Source: Flavonifractor sp. AGMB03687
GTDB lineage: Bacteria; Bacillota; Clostridia; Oscillospirales; Oscillospiraceae
Direction: 5' to 3'
Length of the DNA: 64,000 nucleotides
Assembly: GCF_017811815.1 (NCBI RefSeq)
Contig: NZ_JADKZI010000002.1
Span: 1-64,000, forward strand
Part shown: positions 41,775 to 50,900 of the stretch, one piece after another
Layout of the letters: each line of letters opens with the position of its first letter
Numbering within the stretch: position 1 is the first letter of the stretch
Translations under genes and position numbers: made by a program
Notes under the pieces: generated by a model
The model's input: only the letters and a program-made list of their open reading frames with translations
Databases searched by the model: none
What the model was told of the DNA's origin: nothing

Positions 41775-42589
41775 CCGCCTATGTATTTATTGCCTTTCTG
41801 CTGGTCTTTGCCGGCATCTACACCATGGTGTACAACCTGGACGCCGGTTATCCCAACTTTGAATATGTCTTGCAGGCGATGACCATCATTTTCCTCATCG
41901 CCATTCCCATTCTGACCATGCGTGTGATCGCAGAGGAGCGGCGGCAGAAGACCGACCAGCTGCTCTACGCCCTGCCCCTGGGCATGACCCGGGTGGTGCT
42001 GGGCAAGTATCTGGCCATGCTCACCGTGGTGGCTATCCCCTGTGCGATCATGGGACTCTACCCGCTGCTGCTGTCTACCTTCGGCAGCGTGTTTCTCCCC
42101 ACCGCCTACGGAACCCTGGTGGGCTTCTTCCTGCTGTCCGCCACCCTGGCTGCCATCGGTCTGTTTATCTCCTCCCTGACGGAGAACCAGGCGGTGGCTG
42201 CCGGTCTGTGCTTCGGCGTGATGCTGATGCTCTACTTCATGTCCGACCTGTCCTCCATGGTGCCTGACTCCACCGGGGCCTCCCTGGCCGCGCTGCTGGT
42301 GACGGTGCTGGTGGTGGCCGGACTGGTGCGCATCTTTACCCGGTCCACCCCTGCGGCGCTGGTGGTGGCCATTGCAGGTGAGGCGGGACTGTTTGTGGCC
42401 TACCTGCTGGTACCCGATTCGTTTTCCAACCTGTTCAGCAATTTGGTGGACGGCCTGTCGGTCTTTGAACGGTTTTATGCCTTTGCAGACGGAGTGTTTG
42501 ATCTGACCGCAGCTCTTTACTTCCTGTCTGTCATTGCTGTATCGCTGTTTCTGGCGGTGCAGTCCATGGAAAAGCGGAGGTGGAGCTGA
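41771..42589 (+). CDS. GldF-like ABC-2 permease, start codon uncertain
   Basis: A 272-residue permease from ATG 41771, with six helices and family blocks AMTIIFLIAIPILTMRVIAE and KTDQLLYALPLGMTRVVLGK. The frame is open upstream to 41717 and encodes IYRRELRSYFQG before the ATG, the conserved N-terminus of this family, but no ATG, GTG or TTG lies in that stretch. Either the true start has been lost or changed, or the protein begins 12 residues late. It forms the membrane part of the exporter with the ATPase and the two following proteins. Confidence 0.82.
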   Translation: MTAYVFIAFLLVFAGIYTMVYNLDAGYPNFEYVLQAMTIIFLIAIPILTMRVIAEERRQKTDQLLYALPLGMTRVVLGKYLAMLTVVAIPCAIMGLYPLLLSTFGSVFLPTAYGTLVGFFLLSATLAAIGLFISSLTENQAVAAGLCFGVMLMLYFMSDLSSMVPDSTGASLAALLVTVLVVAGLVRIFTRSTPAALVVAIAGEAGLFVAYLLVPDSFSNLFSNLVDGLSVFERFYAFADGVFDLTAALYFLSVIAVSLFLAVQSMEKRRWS

Positions 42590-44040
42590 TGAAGCGGAAG
42601 ATCGACTGGAGCGGTGCGCGGAATTCCTTCCGCAGCCGCGCATTTCGGGCGGGCGGCTACAGCCTGGCCGCTGCCGCCATTGTCATTGCCATTGCGGTAG
42701 CCCTTAACCTGATGGTGGGCGCCCTGCCGGCCTCCTGGACCAAGGTGGACCTGACCGACACCGGTCTGTACTCCCTGTCCAGCCAGACCGAACAGCTGGT
42801 GGCTGAACTGGAGGAGGACGTCACGGTATACTGGATCGTCCAGGACGGCAGCCAGGACTCCACCATGGAGCAGCTGCTGGAGCGGTACAAGAGCCTTTCC
42901 AAGCACCTGAAGGTGGAAGAAAAGGACCCGGTGGTCTACCCCAGCTTTGCCCAGCAGTACACCGATTCCACCCTCTATAACAACTCGCTGATCGTGGTGT
43001 GCGGAGACCGGAGCCGGTACATCAGCTACTATGACATCTATGTGACTGACTACTCCTCTTACTATACCACCGGCACCACCTCCACCCAGTTTGCCGGTGA
43101 GAGCGAGCTGACCTCCGCCATCGACTATGTGACCAACGAGGACCTGCCCACGGTGTATACCCTCACCGGCCACGGCGAGAGCGAGCTGCCCAGCGAGCTG
43201 AGCGAGGGCGCGGAGGATGAGAACCTGCTGCTGGAGGAGTTGTCCCTGGTCAACGGCGAGGCCGTTCCCGAGGACGCGGATGCCATCATTCTCTACTCTC
43301 CCCAGCGGAATATTTCCTCTGACGAGAAGGATGCGCTGCTGACCTATCTCCAGGGCGGCGGCAAGCTGCTGCTGGTTACCGATTACACCGATACGGACAT
43401 GCCCAATCTGGCGGAGCTGATGGAATACTACGGCACCGCTCTGATGGACGGCCTGGTGCTGGAGGGTGACAGTGACCATCACATGCGTGGGTATAACTAC
43501 TACCTGCTGCCCGATATCAGCAGCCACGATATCACCCAGCCCCTGGTGGATGGCGGCTATTATATCCTCATGCCCCTGGCCCAGGGGATCACGGTCTCCG
43601 ACGAGCTGCGGGACGGCCTGACGGTGACTGAGCTGCTCACCACCTCCGATTCGGCCTATGCCAAGGCGGATGGCTACAACATCACTACCTTTGAAAAAGA
43701 GGATGGCGATGTGGACGGCCCCTTCGCCCTGGGTGTGGCCATCGCCGAAGAGGTGGAAGGGGGCCAGACCGGTATCGTGTGGCTGACCACCAGCTATATG
43801 TTTGACAGCGACAACAACATGCGGGTGGCGGGCGCCAACAACGACCTGTTCCTCAACGCGCTGGACTGGATGTGTCAGCGGGAGAGCGCCATCTCCATCC
43901 GTGCCAAGGATCTGTCCACGGAGTATCTGACGGTGTCTTCCTCCTCGGCCTCCACCTGGAGCCTGATCCTGGTGGCCGTGGTGCCTCTGGCCTTCCTGGT
44001 GGGCGGCGCTGTGGTGACCATCCGAAGGAGGAGACGCTGA
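42589..44040 (+). CDS. GldG-like ABC transporter auxiliary membrane protein
   Basis: A 483-residue protein with one N-terminal helix (SLAAAAIVIAIAVALNLMV), a large external domain starting with the typical KVDLTDTGLYSLSSQT, a YTLTGHGESELPSEL block and a C-terminal helix ending in a basic tail. It belongs to the GldG/DUF4350-like group linked to GldA-GldF transporters. Its ATG overlaps the permease stop (TGATG). The exported substrate is unknown. Confidence 0.86.
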   Translation: MKRKIDWSGARNSFRSRAFRAGGYSLAAAAIVIAIAVALNLMVGALPASWTKVDLTDTGLYSLSSQTEQLVAELEEDVTVYWIVQDGSQDSTMEQLLERYKSLSKHLKVEEKDPVVYPSFAQQYTDSTLYNNSLIVVCGDRSRYISYYDIYVTDYSSYYTTGTTSTQFAGESELTSAIDYVTNEDLPTVYTLTGHGESELPSELSEGAEDENLLLEELSLVNGEAVPEDADAIILYSPQRNISSDEKDALLTYLQGGGKLLLVTDYTDTDMPNLAELMEYYGTALMDGLVLEGDSDHHMRGYNYYLLPDISSHDITQPLVDGGYYILMPLAQGITVSDELRDGLTVTELLTTSDSAYAKADGYNITTFEKEDGDVDGPFALGVAIAEEVEGGQTGIVWLTTSYMFDSDNNMRVAGANNDLFLNALDWMCQRESAISIRAKDLSTEYLTVSSSSASTWSLILVAVVPLAFLVGGAVVTIRRRRR

Positions 44041-45479
44041 TGAACCGAGGGAAAAAACTGATTATCCTGGGCTGTGCCCTGGTGGTGCTGGGCGCGGGAT
44101 ATGCCGTGGCCCGCACCGTCTACGCCGACCCCACCGAAGAGGACGAGGGCGTTGCTCTGACCGTGCCGGAGGATACCGCCCGGCTGGAGTGGACCCGCGA
44201 CGGTACCACCCTGGCCCTGGTGAAGGAAGAGGACAGCTGGAGCTATGCCGATGACGACGCATTCCCGCTGGACCAGAGTGTGCCCGAGGACATGACCAGC
44301 GTCCTGTCCGGCCTGACCGCCAGCCGGGTGCTGGATGCGCCGGAGGAGCTGGCCGACTACGGGCTGGATGAACCGGCCCTTACCATCACGGCCACCGACG
44401 CCGACGGCACCGCCTATACCTTTTCCATTGGAGACCAGAATGAGGTGACCCAGGAGTATTACCTGCTGTACAACGGGGACTCCAGCAAGGTCTATATGGT
44501 GGACTCCACACTGCAGGATACCTTCTCTTTGGGCCTGTACGACATGGTCCAGATGGAGAGCCTGCCCATGTTCGGCACGGTGACCGGACTCTCCGTTACC
44601 CAGCCCGGCGGCAGTGTCAGCGTGTCCTATGTGGAGGACAGCGAGAGCCTTTACTATGACAGCAGCGTACACTGGTTCCTGGAGCAGGAGGACGGCACAC
44701 AGCTGGCCCTGGACACCGGAAAGGTGACCTCGCTGACCTCCAGCGTGACGGGCCTTACCTGGATCTCCTGCGTCAACTATGACGCCGACGACCAGGAACT
44801 GGCCGCCTGGGGCCTGGACGAGGATACGGCGGTCAAGGTGGTGCTCACCTACCAGCCTGCCAGCAGTGAGGACGACGAGGAGGAGAGCGACACCGAAGCC
44901 GAGCCTCAGACCTTTGTCCTCTACCTGGGTAATGATACCGACGAGGGAACCTACGCACGACTGGCGGATTCCCGCATGGTCTATCTGATTGACAGCAGCA
45001 CGGCGGACAGCCTGCGCTATACCTCTTATTCCTCCCTGCGCTCGGCGGAGATCTGCAGTGTGGACTGGAACACCGTGGACCGGCTGGAAGTGACTGTTGA
45101 CGGAACCACCAACACCATTTCCTTTGATGAGCAGGAGCAGGAGACCACTGCTGACGGCGGAGACACTGTGACGGAGACGGTGCCGCTCTACACCTGGAAT
45201 GGTACAGAGATGGACACCACCAGTGTGGAAAGTATGCTGGATGCCATGGATGCCCTGACGGCCACCGGCGACTTTAACGGCGAAAACCAGGGCGAGCTGC
45301 TGGCCAGCTTCACCATCTACCGGGACAGCACCTACTTCACCGAACTGACCCTGGAGCTGTACGCCTACGATACCAGTTCCTGTCTGGCCGTCTTTAACGG
45401 CGGTACGCCCAGACTGGTGGACCGCAGCGCGGTCACCACCCTGACGGACGCGCTGGACAACCTCTTTACGGAGGAATAA
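44040..45479 (+). CDS. DUF4340 domain-containing membrane-anchored protein
   Basis: A 479-residue protein with one N-terminal helix (LIILGCALVVLGAGYAVA) and two DUF4340-like repeats, seen as ASRVLDAPEELADYGLDEPA and DQELAAWGLDEDTAVKVVL, each followed by a strand for lookup of a value such as FSIGDQNEV. An acidic insert lies between. Proteins of this kind follow GldG in many exporters; the role is unknown. The ATG overlaps the upstream stop (CTGATG), so all four genes are coupled. Confidence 0.86.
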   Translation: MNRGKKLIILGCALVVLGAGYAVARTVYADPTEEDEGVALTVPEDTARLEWTRDGTTLALVKEEDSWSYADDDAFPLDQSVPEDMTSVLSGLTASRVLDAPEELADYGLDEPALTITATDADGTAYTFSIGDQNEVTQEYYLLYNGDSSKVYMVDSTLQDTFSLGLYDMVQMESLPMFGTVTGLSVTQPGGSVSVSYVEDSESLYYDSSVHWFLEQEDGTQLALDTGKVTSLTSSVTGLTWISCVNYDADDQELAAWGLDEDTAVKVVLTYQPASSEDDEEESDTEAEPQTFVLYLGNDTDEGTYARLADSRMVYLIDSSTADSLRYTSYSSLRSAEICSVDWNTVDRLEVTVDGTTNTISFDEQEQETTADGGDTVTETVPLYTWNGTEMDTTSVESMLDAMDALTATGDFNGENQGELLASFTIYRDSTYFTELTLELYAYDTSSCLAVFNGGTPRLVDRSAVTTLTDALDNLFTEE

Positions 45480-45508
45480 AAACGCTTTCTTCATCTTTCC
45501 TTTCTCCT

Positions 45509-45546
45509 GAGACCGGCGCACCGCACAAGTATGGTGCGCCGGTCTC
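45509..45546. repeat. 14-bp perfect inverted repeat after the exporter operon
   Basis: GAGACCGGCGCACC and GGTGCGCCGGTCTC flank a 10-nt loop. No clear T tract follows on either strand, so it is a weak terminator at best. Confidence 0.6.
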
Positions 45547-45612
45547 CACATTTACATGAAAATGAAAGGATCGGGCATACTGAGAGGGTGGACACACCTT
45601 TCACAGAAATTG

Positions 45613-45637
45613 TAATATAATATTTAAAATTATATTA
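45613..45637. repeat. AT-rich inverted repeat upstream of trhA
   Basis: TAATATAAT and ATTATATTA flank ATTTAAA, 11 bases before the -35 box. It may be an operator or an UP-type element. Confidence 0.4.
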
Positions 45638-45647
45638 TCTTTTAATG

Positions 45648-45677
45648 TTGACAATATAATGAGATTGAGACTATACT
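45648..45677 (+). promoter_or_regulatory. sigma-A promoter for trhA
   Basis: TTGACA (45648-45653), 18-bp spacer, TATACT (45672-45677). Confidence 0.72.
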
Positions 45678-45730
45678 ATAGAAGAAGATGAGAAACGACA
45701 AACTACGGTTTTGAATCGTCAGGTGATATT

Positions 45731-46480
45731 ATGAATCAGGAAAACATTTTAAGAGGCAATCCTTCCGCCCTTTATTATCATCCCAAAGCCCGCCCGGTCA
45801 AAAAGGTCAAGCAGAAGCGGGACCCCTATGACGGACTGCGGCCCTGGTCGGCCATTACCCACGGCGCGGGTGCGGCCCTGGCTGCGGTGGGTACGGTGCT
45901 TTTGGTGGCCCGCTGCCTGCTGGAGGGACTGAGCGTTTGGCACCTGGTTTCCTTCCTGATCTACGGGATCAGCATGGTGTGCCTGTATACCGCCAGCACC
46001 CTGTACCACTGCATCAATACCAGCGTGGCCGGGCGTATCGCCCTGCGGAAGTACGACCATGCGTCTATCTATTTCCTGATTGCCGGCAGCTATACGCCGG
46101 TGTGCCTGGTGGCGCTGCGGGAAGTGGGCGCCTGGGGCTGGGGCCTCTTCGGTGTGATCTGGGGCCTGGCGGTGGCCGGGCTGGTGCTCACCCTGGTGTG
46201 GCTTTCCGCCCCTCGCTGGCTCACCGCCGGCATCTATATCGCCATGGGCTGGCTGGCCGTGACCGCACTGGTGCCCCTGATGCAGGTGCTGCCTGCCGCA
46301 GGTATGTTCTGGGTGCTGGGCGGCGGTATCCTCTACACCATCGGCGGTGTGCTCTACGCCGTCAAGTGGCCCGGCCGCAACAACCCCAAGTTTGGCTGCC
46401 ATGAGATTTTCCATGTATTCATCCTGGCGGGCTCCCTGTTCCACTTCATGCTGATGTATCAGGTGATCGCCGCACTGTAA
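45731..46480 (+). CDS. trhA: hemolysin III/TrhA family membrane protein
   Basis: A 249-residue PAQR-type protein with seven helices. The metal-site motifs are AITHGAGAALAAVG, LYTASTLYHCINT and CHEIFHVFILAGSLFHF. E. coli TrhA maintains membrane energetics; the name hemolysin III is historical. The N-terminal 35 residues are basic and family-variable. It has its own promoter and terminator. Confidence 0.9.
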   Translation: MNQENILRGNPSALYYHPKARPVKKVKQKRDPYDGLRPWSAITHGAGAALAAVGTVLLVARCLLEGLSVWHLVSFLIYGISMVCLYTASTLYHCINTSVAGRIALRKYDHASIYFLIAGSYTPVCLVALREVGAWGWGLFGVIWGLAVAGLVLTLVWLSAPRWLTAGIYIAMGWLAVTALVPLMQVLPAAGMFWVLGGGILYTIGGVLYAVKWPGRNNPKFGCHEIFHVFILAGSLFHFMLMYQVIAAL

Positions 46481-46489
46481 ACGAAGATG

Positions 46490-46520
46490 AAAAGCCCCCC
46501 GGCTTTGCCGGGGGGCTTTT
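46490..46520. terminator. bidirectional terminator between trhA and gltD
   Basis: AAAAGCCCCCCGGC and GCCGGGGGGCTTTT pair around TTT; it serves both converging genes. Confidence 0.92.
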
Positions 46521-46521
46521 G

Positions 46522-47979
46522 TTATAGATTGGTGTATCCCATCAGGTACTGGTCCACCTCACGGGCGGCCTCCCGGCCTTCCCGGATGGCCCATACCACC
46601 AGGGACTGGCCCCGGCGCATATCACCGGCGGCAAAGACGCCGGGCACGCCGGTGGCGTAACCGCCTTCCGCCGTCTTGACGCAGGAGCGGGGGGTACGTT
46701 CCAGACCGAACACCTGAGGCACGTAGTCCTGGGGGCCCAGGAAACCGGCGGCGATGAGGAGCAGCTCGCAGTCGTGTACCTCCTCGGTGCCGGGGATGGG
46801 CTGGTGGTCCGGGCCCAGCCGGACGGTCTTAACCGCCTTCAGTTTGCCGTCCTTGTCGCCCATCAGCTCAACCACGGTGGTCTCATAGACCCGGGGATCA
46901 TGACCGAAGCAGGCGATGGCCTCCTCCTGACCGTAATCGGTCTTGCACACCCTTGGCCACTCCGGCCAGGGGTTGTTTTCGGCCCGCTGGTCGGGGGCCT
47001 TGGGCATCATCTCCAGCTGGGTCACGCTGGCACAGCCGTGGCGGATGCAGGTACCCACGCAGTCGTTGCCGGTGTCGCCGCCGCCCACGATGACCACATG
47101 CTTGCCCTTGGCGGAGGGGTAGGTACCCTCGGCCAGGCCGGAATCCAGCAGGGCGCGGGTGGTCTCCTTCAAAAAGTCCACGGCAAACCACACCCCGTCC
47201 AGCTCCCGGCCGGGGACAGCCAGGTCACGGGGCTGGGCGGCGCCGCAGCACAGCACCACCGCGTCAAACTCCTTCAGCAGGTCCTGGGCTGGGAGGGTCT
47301 TGCCTACATCAGCGCCGGTGCGGAACTCCACGCCCTCGGCGGTCATTTTGCCCAGCCGCCGCTGGACCACAGACTTCTCCAGCTTCATGTTGGGGATGCC
47401 GTACATCAGCAGGCCGCCGGGCCGGTCCTCCCGCTCGAACACGGTGACGGAGTGGCCCCGGTGGTTGAGCTGGTCGGCGCAGGCCAGACCGGCAGGGCCG
47501 GAGCCTACCACCGCCACCCGCTTGCCGGTGCGGGCCTTGGGGGGACAGGGGCTCATGAGGCCACGCTCCCAGGCATCCTCGATGATGCCCAGCTCGTTGT
47601 CCCTGACGGTGACGGGGTCCCCGTGGAGCCCGCAGGTGCAGGCCGCCTCACACAGGGCGGGGCACACCCGGCCGGTAAACTCGGGGAAGTTGTTGGTCTT
47701 TAAAAGCCGCTCCAGAGCGTGGGTGAAGTTGCCGGTGTAGACCAGGTCGTTCCACTCGGGGATCAGGTTGTGGAGGGGACAGCCGGACACCATGCCGTTC
47801 AGCACCGCGCCCGACTGGCAGAAGGGCACGCCGCACTCCATGCAGCGGGCGCCCTGCCGCCGGCGATCATCCCGGCTGAGCCGGGGATGAAACTCGTTAT
47901 AGTGTTTGATGCGCGCCTGGGGGGACTCGGAGGGATTCCCCTTGCGCTGATATTCCAAAAATCCGGTGGGCTTTCCCAT
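46522..47979 (-). CDS. gltD: glutamate synthase small subunit
   Basis: A 485-residue NADPH-dependent subunit. The N-terminal iron-sulfur domain has [13 protein letters not shown] and [13 protein letters not shown]; the FAD loop is [14 protein letters not shown] near residue 150; the NADPH loop is [12 protein letters not shown] near 290. It passes electrons from NADPH to the large subunit to make glutamate from glutamine and 2-oxoglutarate. It follows gltB by 2 nt, last gene of glnA-ANTAR-gltB-gltD. Confidence 0.95.
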   Translation of the reverse strand: MGKPTGFLEYQRKGNPSESPQARIKHYNEFHPRLSRDDRRRQGARCMECGVPFCQSGAVLNGMVSGCPLHNLIPEWNDLVYTGNFTHALERLLKTNNFPEFTGRVCPALCEAACTCGLHGDPVTVRDNELGIIEDAWERGLMSPCPPKARTGKRVAVVGSGPAGLACADQLNHRGHSVTVFEREDRPGGLLMYGIPNMKLEKSVVQRRLGKMTAEGVEFRTGADVGKTLPAQDLLKEFDAVVLCCGAAQPRDLAVPGRELDGVWFAVDFLKETTRALLDSGLAEGTYPSAKGKHVVIVGGGDTGNDCVGTCIRHGCASVTQLEMMPKAPDQRAENNPWPEWPRVCKTDYGQEEAIACFGHDPRVYETTVVELMGDKDGKLKAVKTVRLGPDHQPIPGTEEVHDCELLLIAAGFLGPQDYVPQVFGLERTPRSCVKTAEGGYATGVPGVFAAGDMRRGQSLVVWAIREGREAAREVDQYLMGYTNL

Positions 47980-47981
47980 GG

Positions 47982-50900
47982 TTATTCCCCCTTCTGGTGG
48001 GTGTTGACGTAGAAGGCCTCTACCTGGGCCTCCTCCCGGCTCATGCCCTTCTCTTCGTACTGGGCGATGGTGCGCAGCATCCGGTCATAGTCGTGGGGCA
48101 GGATCTTCTTGAACAGAGGCAGATAGTCGTCGAAGTGCTCCAGGATGTGTTTGGCTCTGGCCGAGCCGGTGGCGTCGGTGTGGGCCTGGATCATGTCCTT
48201 CAGCTCAGCGGCGTCGTGCTTCTCGGTGACCGGCTCCATGGACACCAGGGCTTTATTCAGCCGCAGATACAGGTCACGGTCCTCATCCAGCACATAGGCC
48301 ACGCCTCCGCTCATACCGGCGGCAAAGTTCTTGCCGGTGCGGCCCAGGACCACTACCCGGCCGCCGGTCATATACTCGCAGCCGTGGTCGCCTACGCCCT
48401 CTACGACGGCGGTGGCGCCCGAGTTGCGGACACAGAACCGCTCGCCGGCCACGCCGTTGAGGAAGGCCTGGCCGCTGGTGGCGCCGTAGAGGGCCACGTT
48501 GCCCACCAGAATGTTTTCCGCCGGGTCAAAGGTGCTGTCCTTGGGGGGATAGACCACCAGGCGGCCGCCGGAGAGGCCCTTGCCCAGATAGTCGTTGGCA
48601 TCGCCCTCCAACTCCAGGGTCAGGCCCTTGGGTAGGAAAGCGCCGAAGGACTGGCCGCCGCCGCCGATGCACTTGACGGTAAAGGTGCCGCCGGGCAGGC
48701 AGTCGCCGTGGAGGCGGGTGATGTCGGAGCCCAGAATGGTGCCCACGGCACGGTCGGTGGAGGAGACCGCCACCTCCAGCCGCTTGGGAGAGCCCTGGGT
48801 CAGGGCGCTGCCCAGCTTGCGCTCCAGCACCTTCAGGTCCACCGTGTCCTCCAGATGGAAGTCATAGACGTCGGCGGGATCGAAGTGGGTCTTCTCCTGG
48901 CCCACATAGGGGTTGTCCAGGATGGCGGACAGGTCCACCGTGGCGGCACGGTGGTTGACCGCCGGGGTGCGGACGGCCAGCAGGTCGGTGCGGCCCACCA
49001 GCTCCTCCACGGTACGCACACCCAGACGAGCCATGTGCTCCCGCAGTTCCTGGGCGATGAAGCGCATGAAATTGACCACATATTCCGGCTTGCCCTGGAA
49101 CCGCTTGCGCAGCTCCGGGTTCTGGGTAGCCACGCCCACGGGACAGGTGTCCAGGTTGCACACCCGCATCATGACGCAGCCCATGGTCACCAGGGGAGCG
49201 GTGGCAAAGCCGAACTCCTCGGCGCCCAGCATACAGGCGATGGCCACGTCCCGACCGCTCATCAGCTTGCCGTCGGTCTCCACCACCACACGGGAGCGCA
49301 GGCCGTTCTGGATCAGAGTCTGGTGGGTCTCCGCCAGGCCCAGCTCCCAGGGCAGACCGGCGTTGTGGATGGAGGTGCGGGGAGCGGCGCCGGTGCCGCC
49401 GTCATAGCCGGACACCAGCACCACCTGGGCGCCTGCCTTGGCCACGCCGGCGGCGATGGTGCCCACGCCCGCCTCGCTGACCAGCTTCACCGAGATGCGG
49501 GCCTGCCGGTTGGCGCACTTCAGATCGTAAATCAGCTGGGCCAGGTCCTCGATGGAGTAGATATCGTGGTGGGGCGGGGGAGAAATCAGGGAAACGCCGG
49601 GGGTGGAGTGACGGCACCGGGCGATCCAGGGATAGACCTTGCCGGCGGGCAGGTGTCCGCCTTCGCCGGGCTTGGCGCCCTGGGCCATTTTGATCTGGAT
49701 CTCCTTGGCACTGACCAGATATTCACTGGTGACGCCGAAGCGGCCGGAGGCCACCTGCTTGATGGCGGAGTTGCGGGTAGGATCGGCCAGACGGTCCGGT
49801 TCCTCGCCGCCCTCGCCGGAGTTGGACTTGCCGCCCAGCAGGTTCATGGCCTGGGCCAGACACTCGTGGGCCTCCCGGGAGATGGAGCCGTAGCTCATGG
49901 CGCCCGTCTTGAAGCGCTTGACAATGGAGTCCACGCTCTCCACCTCGTCCAGAGGCAGGGGGGTGTTGGCGTACTTCATGTCCAGCAGACCGCGGAGCGT
50001 GTGGGGACGGGTCTCGTCGTCCACCAGGGCGGTATACTGCTTGAACAGGTCGTAGTCGCCCCGGCGGGTGGCCTGCTGAAGCAGGTGGATGGTCTGGGGA
50101 TTGTACATGTGGTCCTCGCCGCCGGAACGGGCCTTGTGGGAGCCCAGCGAGTCCAGGGTGGGATCGCAGCCCAGCCCCAGAGGATCGTAGGCCTTGGAGT
50201 GGTTGCGGTCCACCATGTCGGCGATCTCCTGGAGACCGATGCCGCCCACCCGGGACACGGTGTTGGTAAAGTACTTGTCGATCACATCCCGCTGGATGCC
50301 GATGGCCTCAAAGATCTGGGCAGACTGGTAGGACTGTAGGGTGGAGATGCCCATTTTGGAGGCGATCTTCACGATGCCGTGGAGGATGGCGGAGTTGTAG
50401 TCGGCCACGGCGGTGTGGTAGTCCTTGTCCAGCAGGCCTTCCTCGATGAGCTCCACAATGGTGTCCTCTGCCAGATAGGGGTTGATGGCCCGGGCGCCGT
50501 AGCCCAGCAGGGTGGCGAAGTGGTGCACGTCCCGGGGCTCGGCGGACTCCAGCAGAATGGAGACAGCGGTGCGCTTCTTGGTGCGGATCAGGTGCTGCTC
50601 CATGGCGGACACCGCCAGCAGAGAGGGGATGGCCACGTGGTTTTCATCCACGCCCCGGTCGGAGAGAATGATGATGTTGGCGCCCTTCCGCCAGGCACGG
50701 TCCACAGCCAGGGCCAGGTGGTCCAGGGCCCGGTCCAGGGGAGTGTTCTTGTAGTAGAGGATGGACACGGTCTCCACCTGGAAGCCGGGCTGCTTCATGG
50801 CCTTGATCTTCATCATGTCGGTGGAGGTGAGGATGGGGTTGTGGATCTGGAGGACCCGGCAGTTTTCCGGCCTCTCCTCCAGCAGGTTGCCGTCGTCGCC

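Noticed and set aside
45731-46480. Virulence hemolysin.
   Set aside because: Hemolysin III is a historical name; the sequence is a PAQR/TrhA membrane protein with no sign of secretion.
48708-50339. A 543-codon open frame on the plus strand opposite gltB.
   Set aside because: It is the shadow of gltB codon bias; composition is rich in Gly, His and Gln with no domain or ribosome site. Similar long antisense frames lie opposite amt, potA, glnA, pyrG and alaS.
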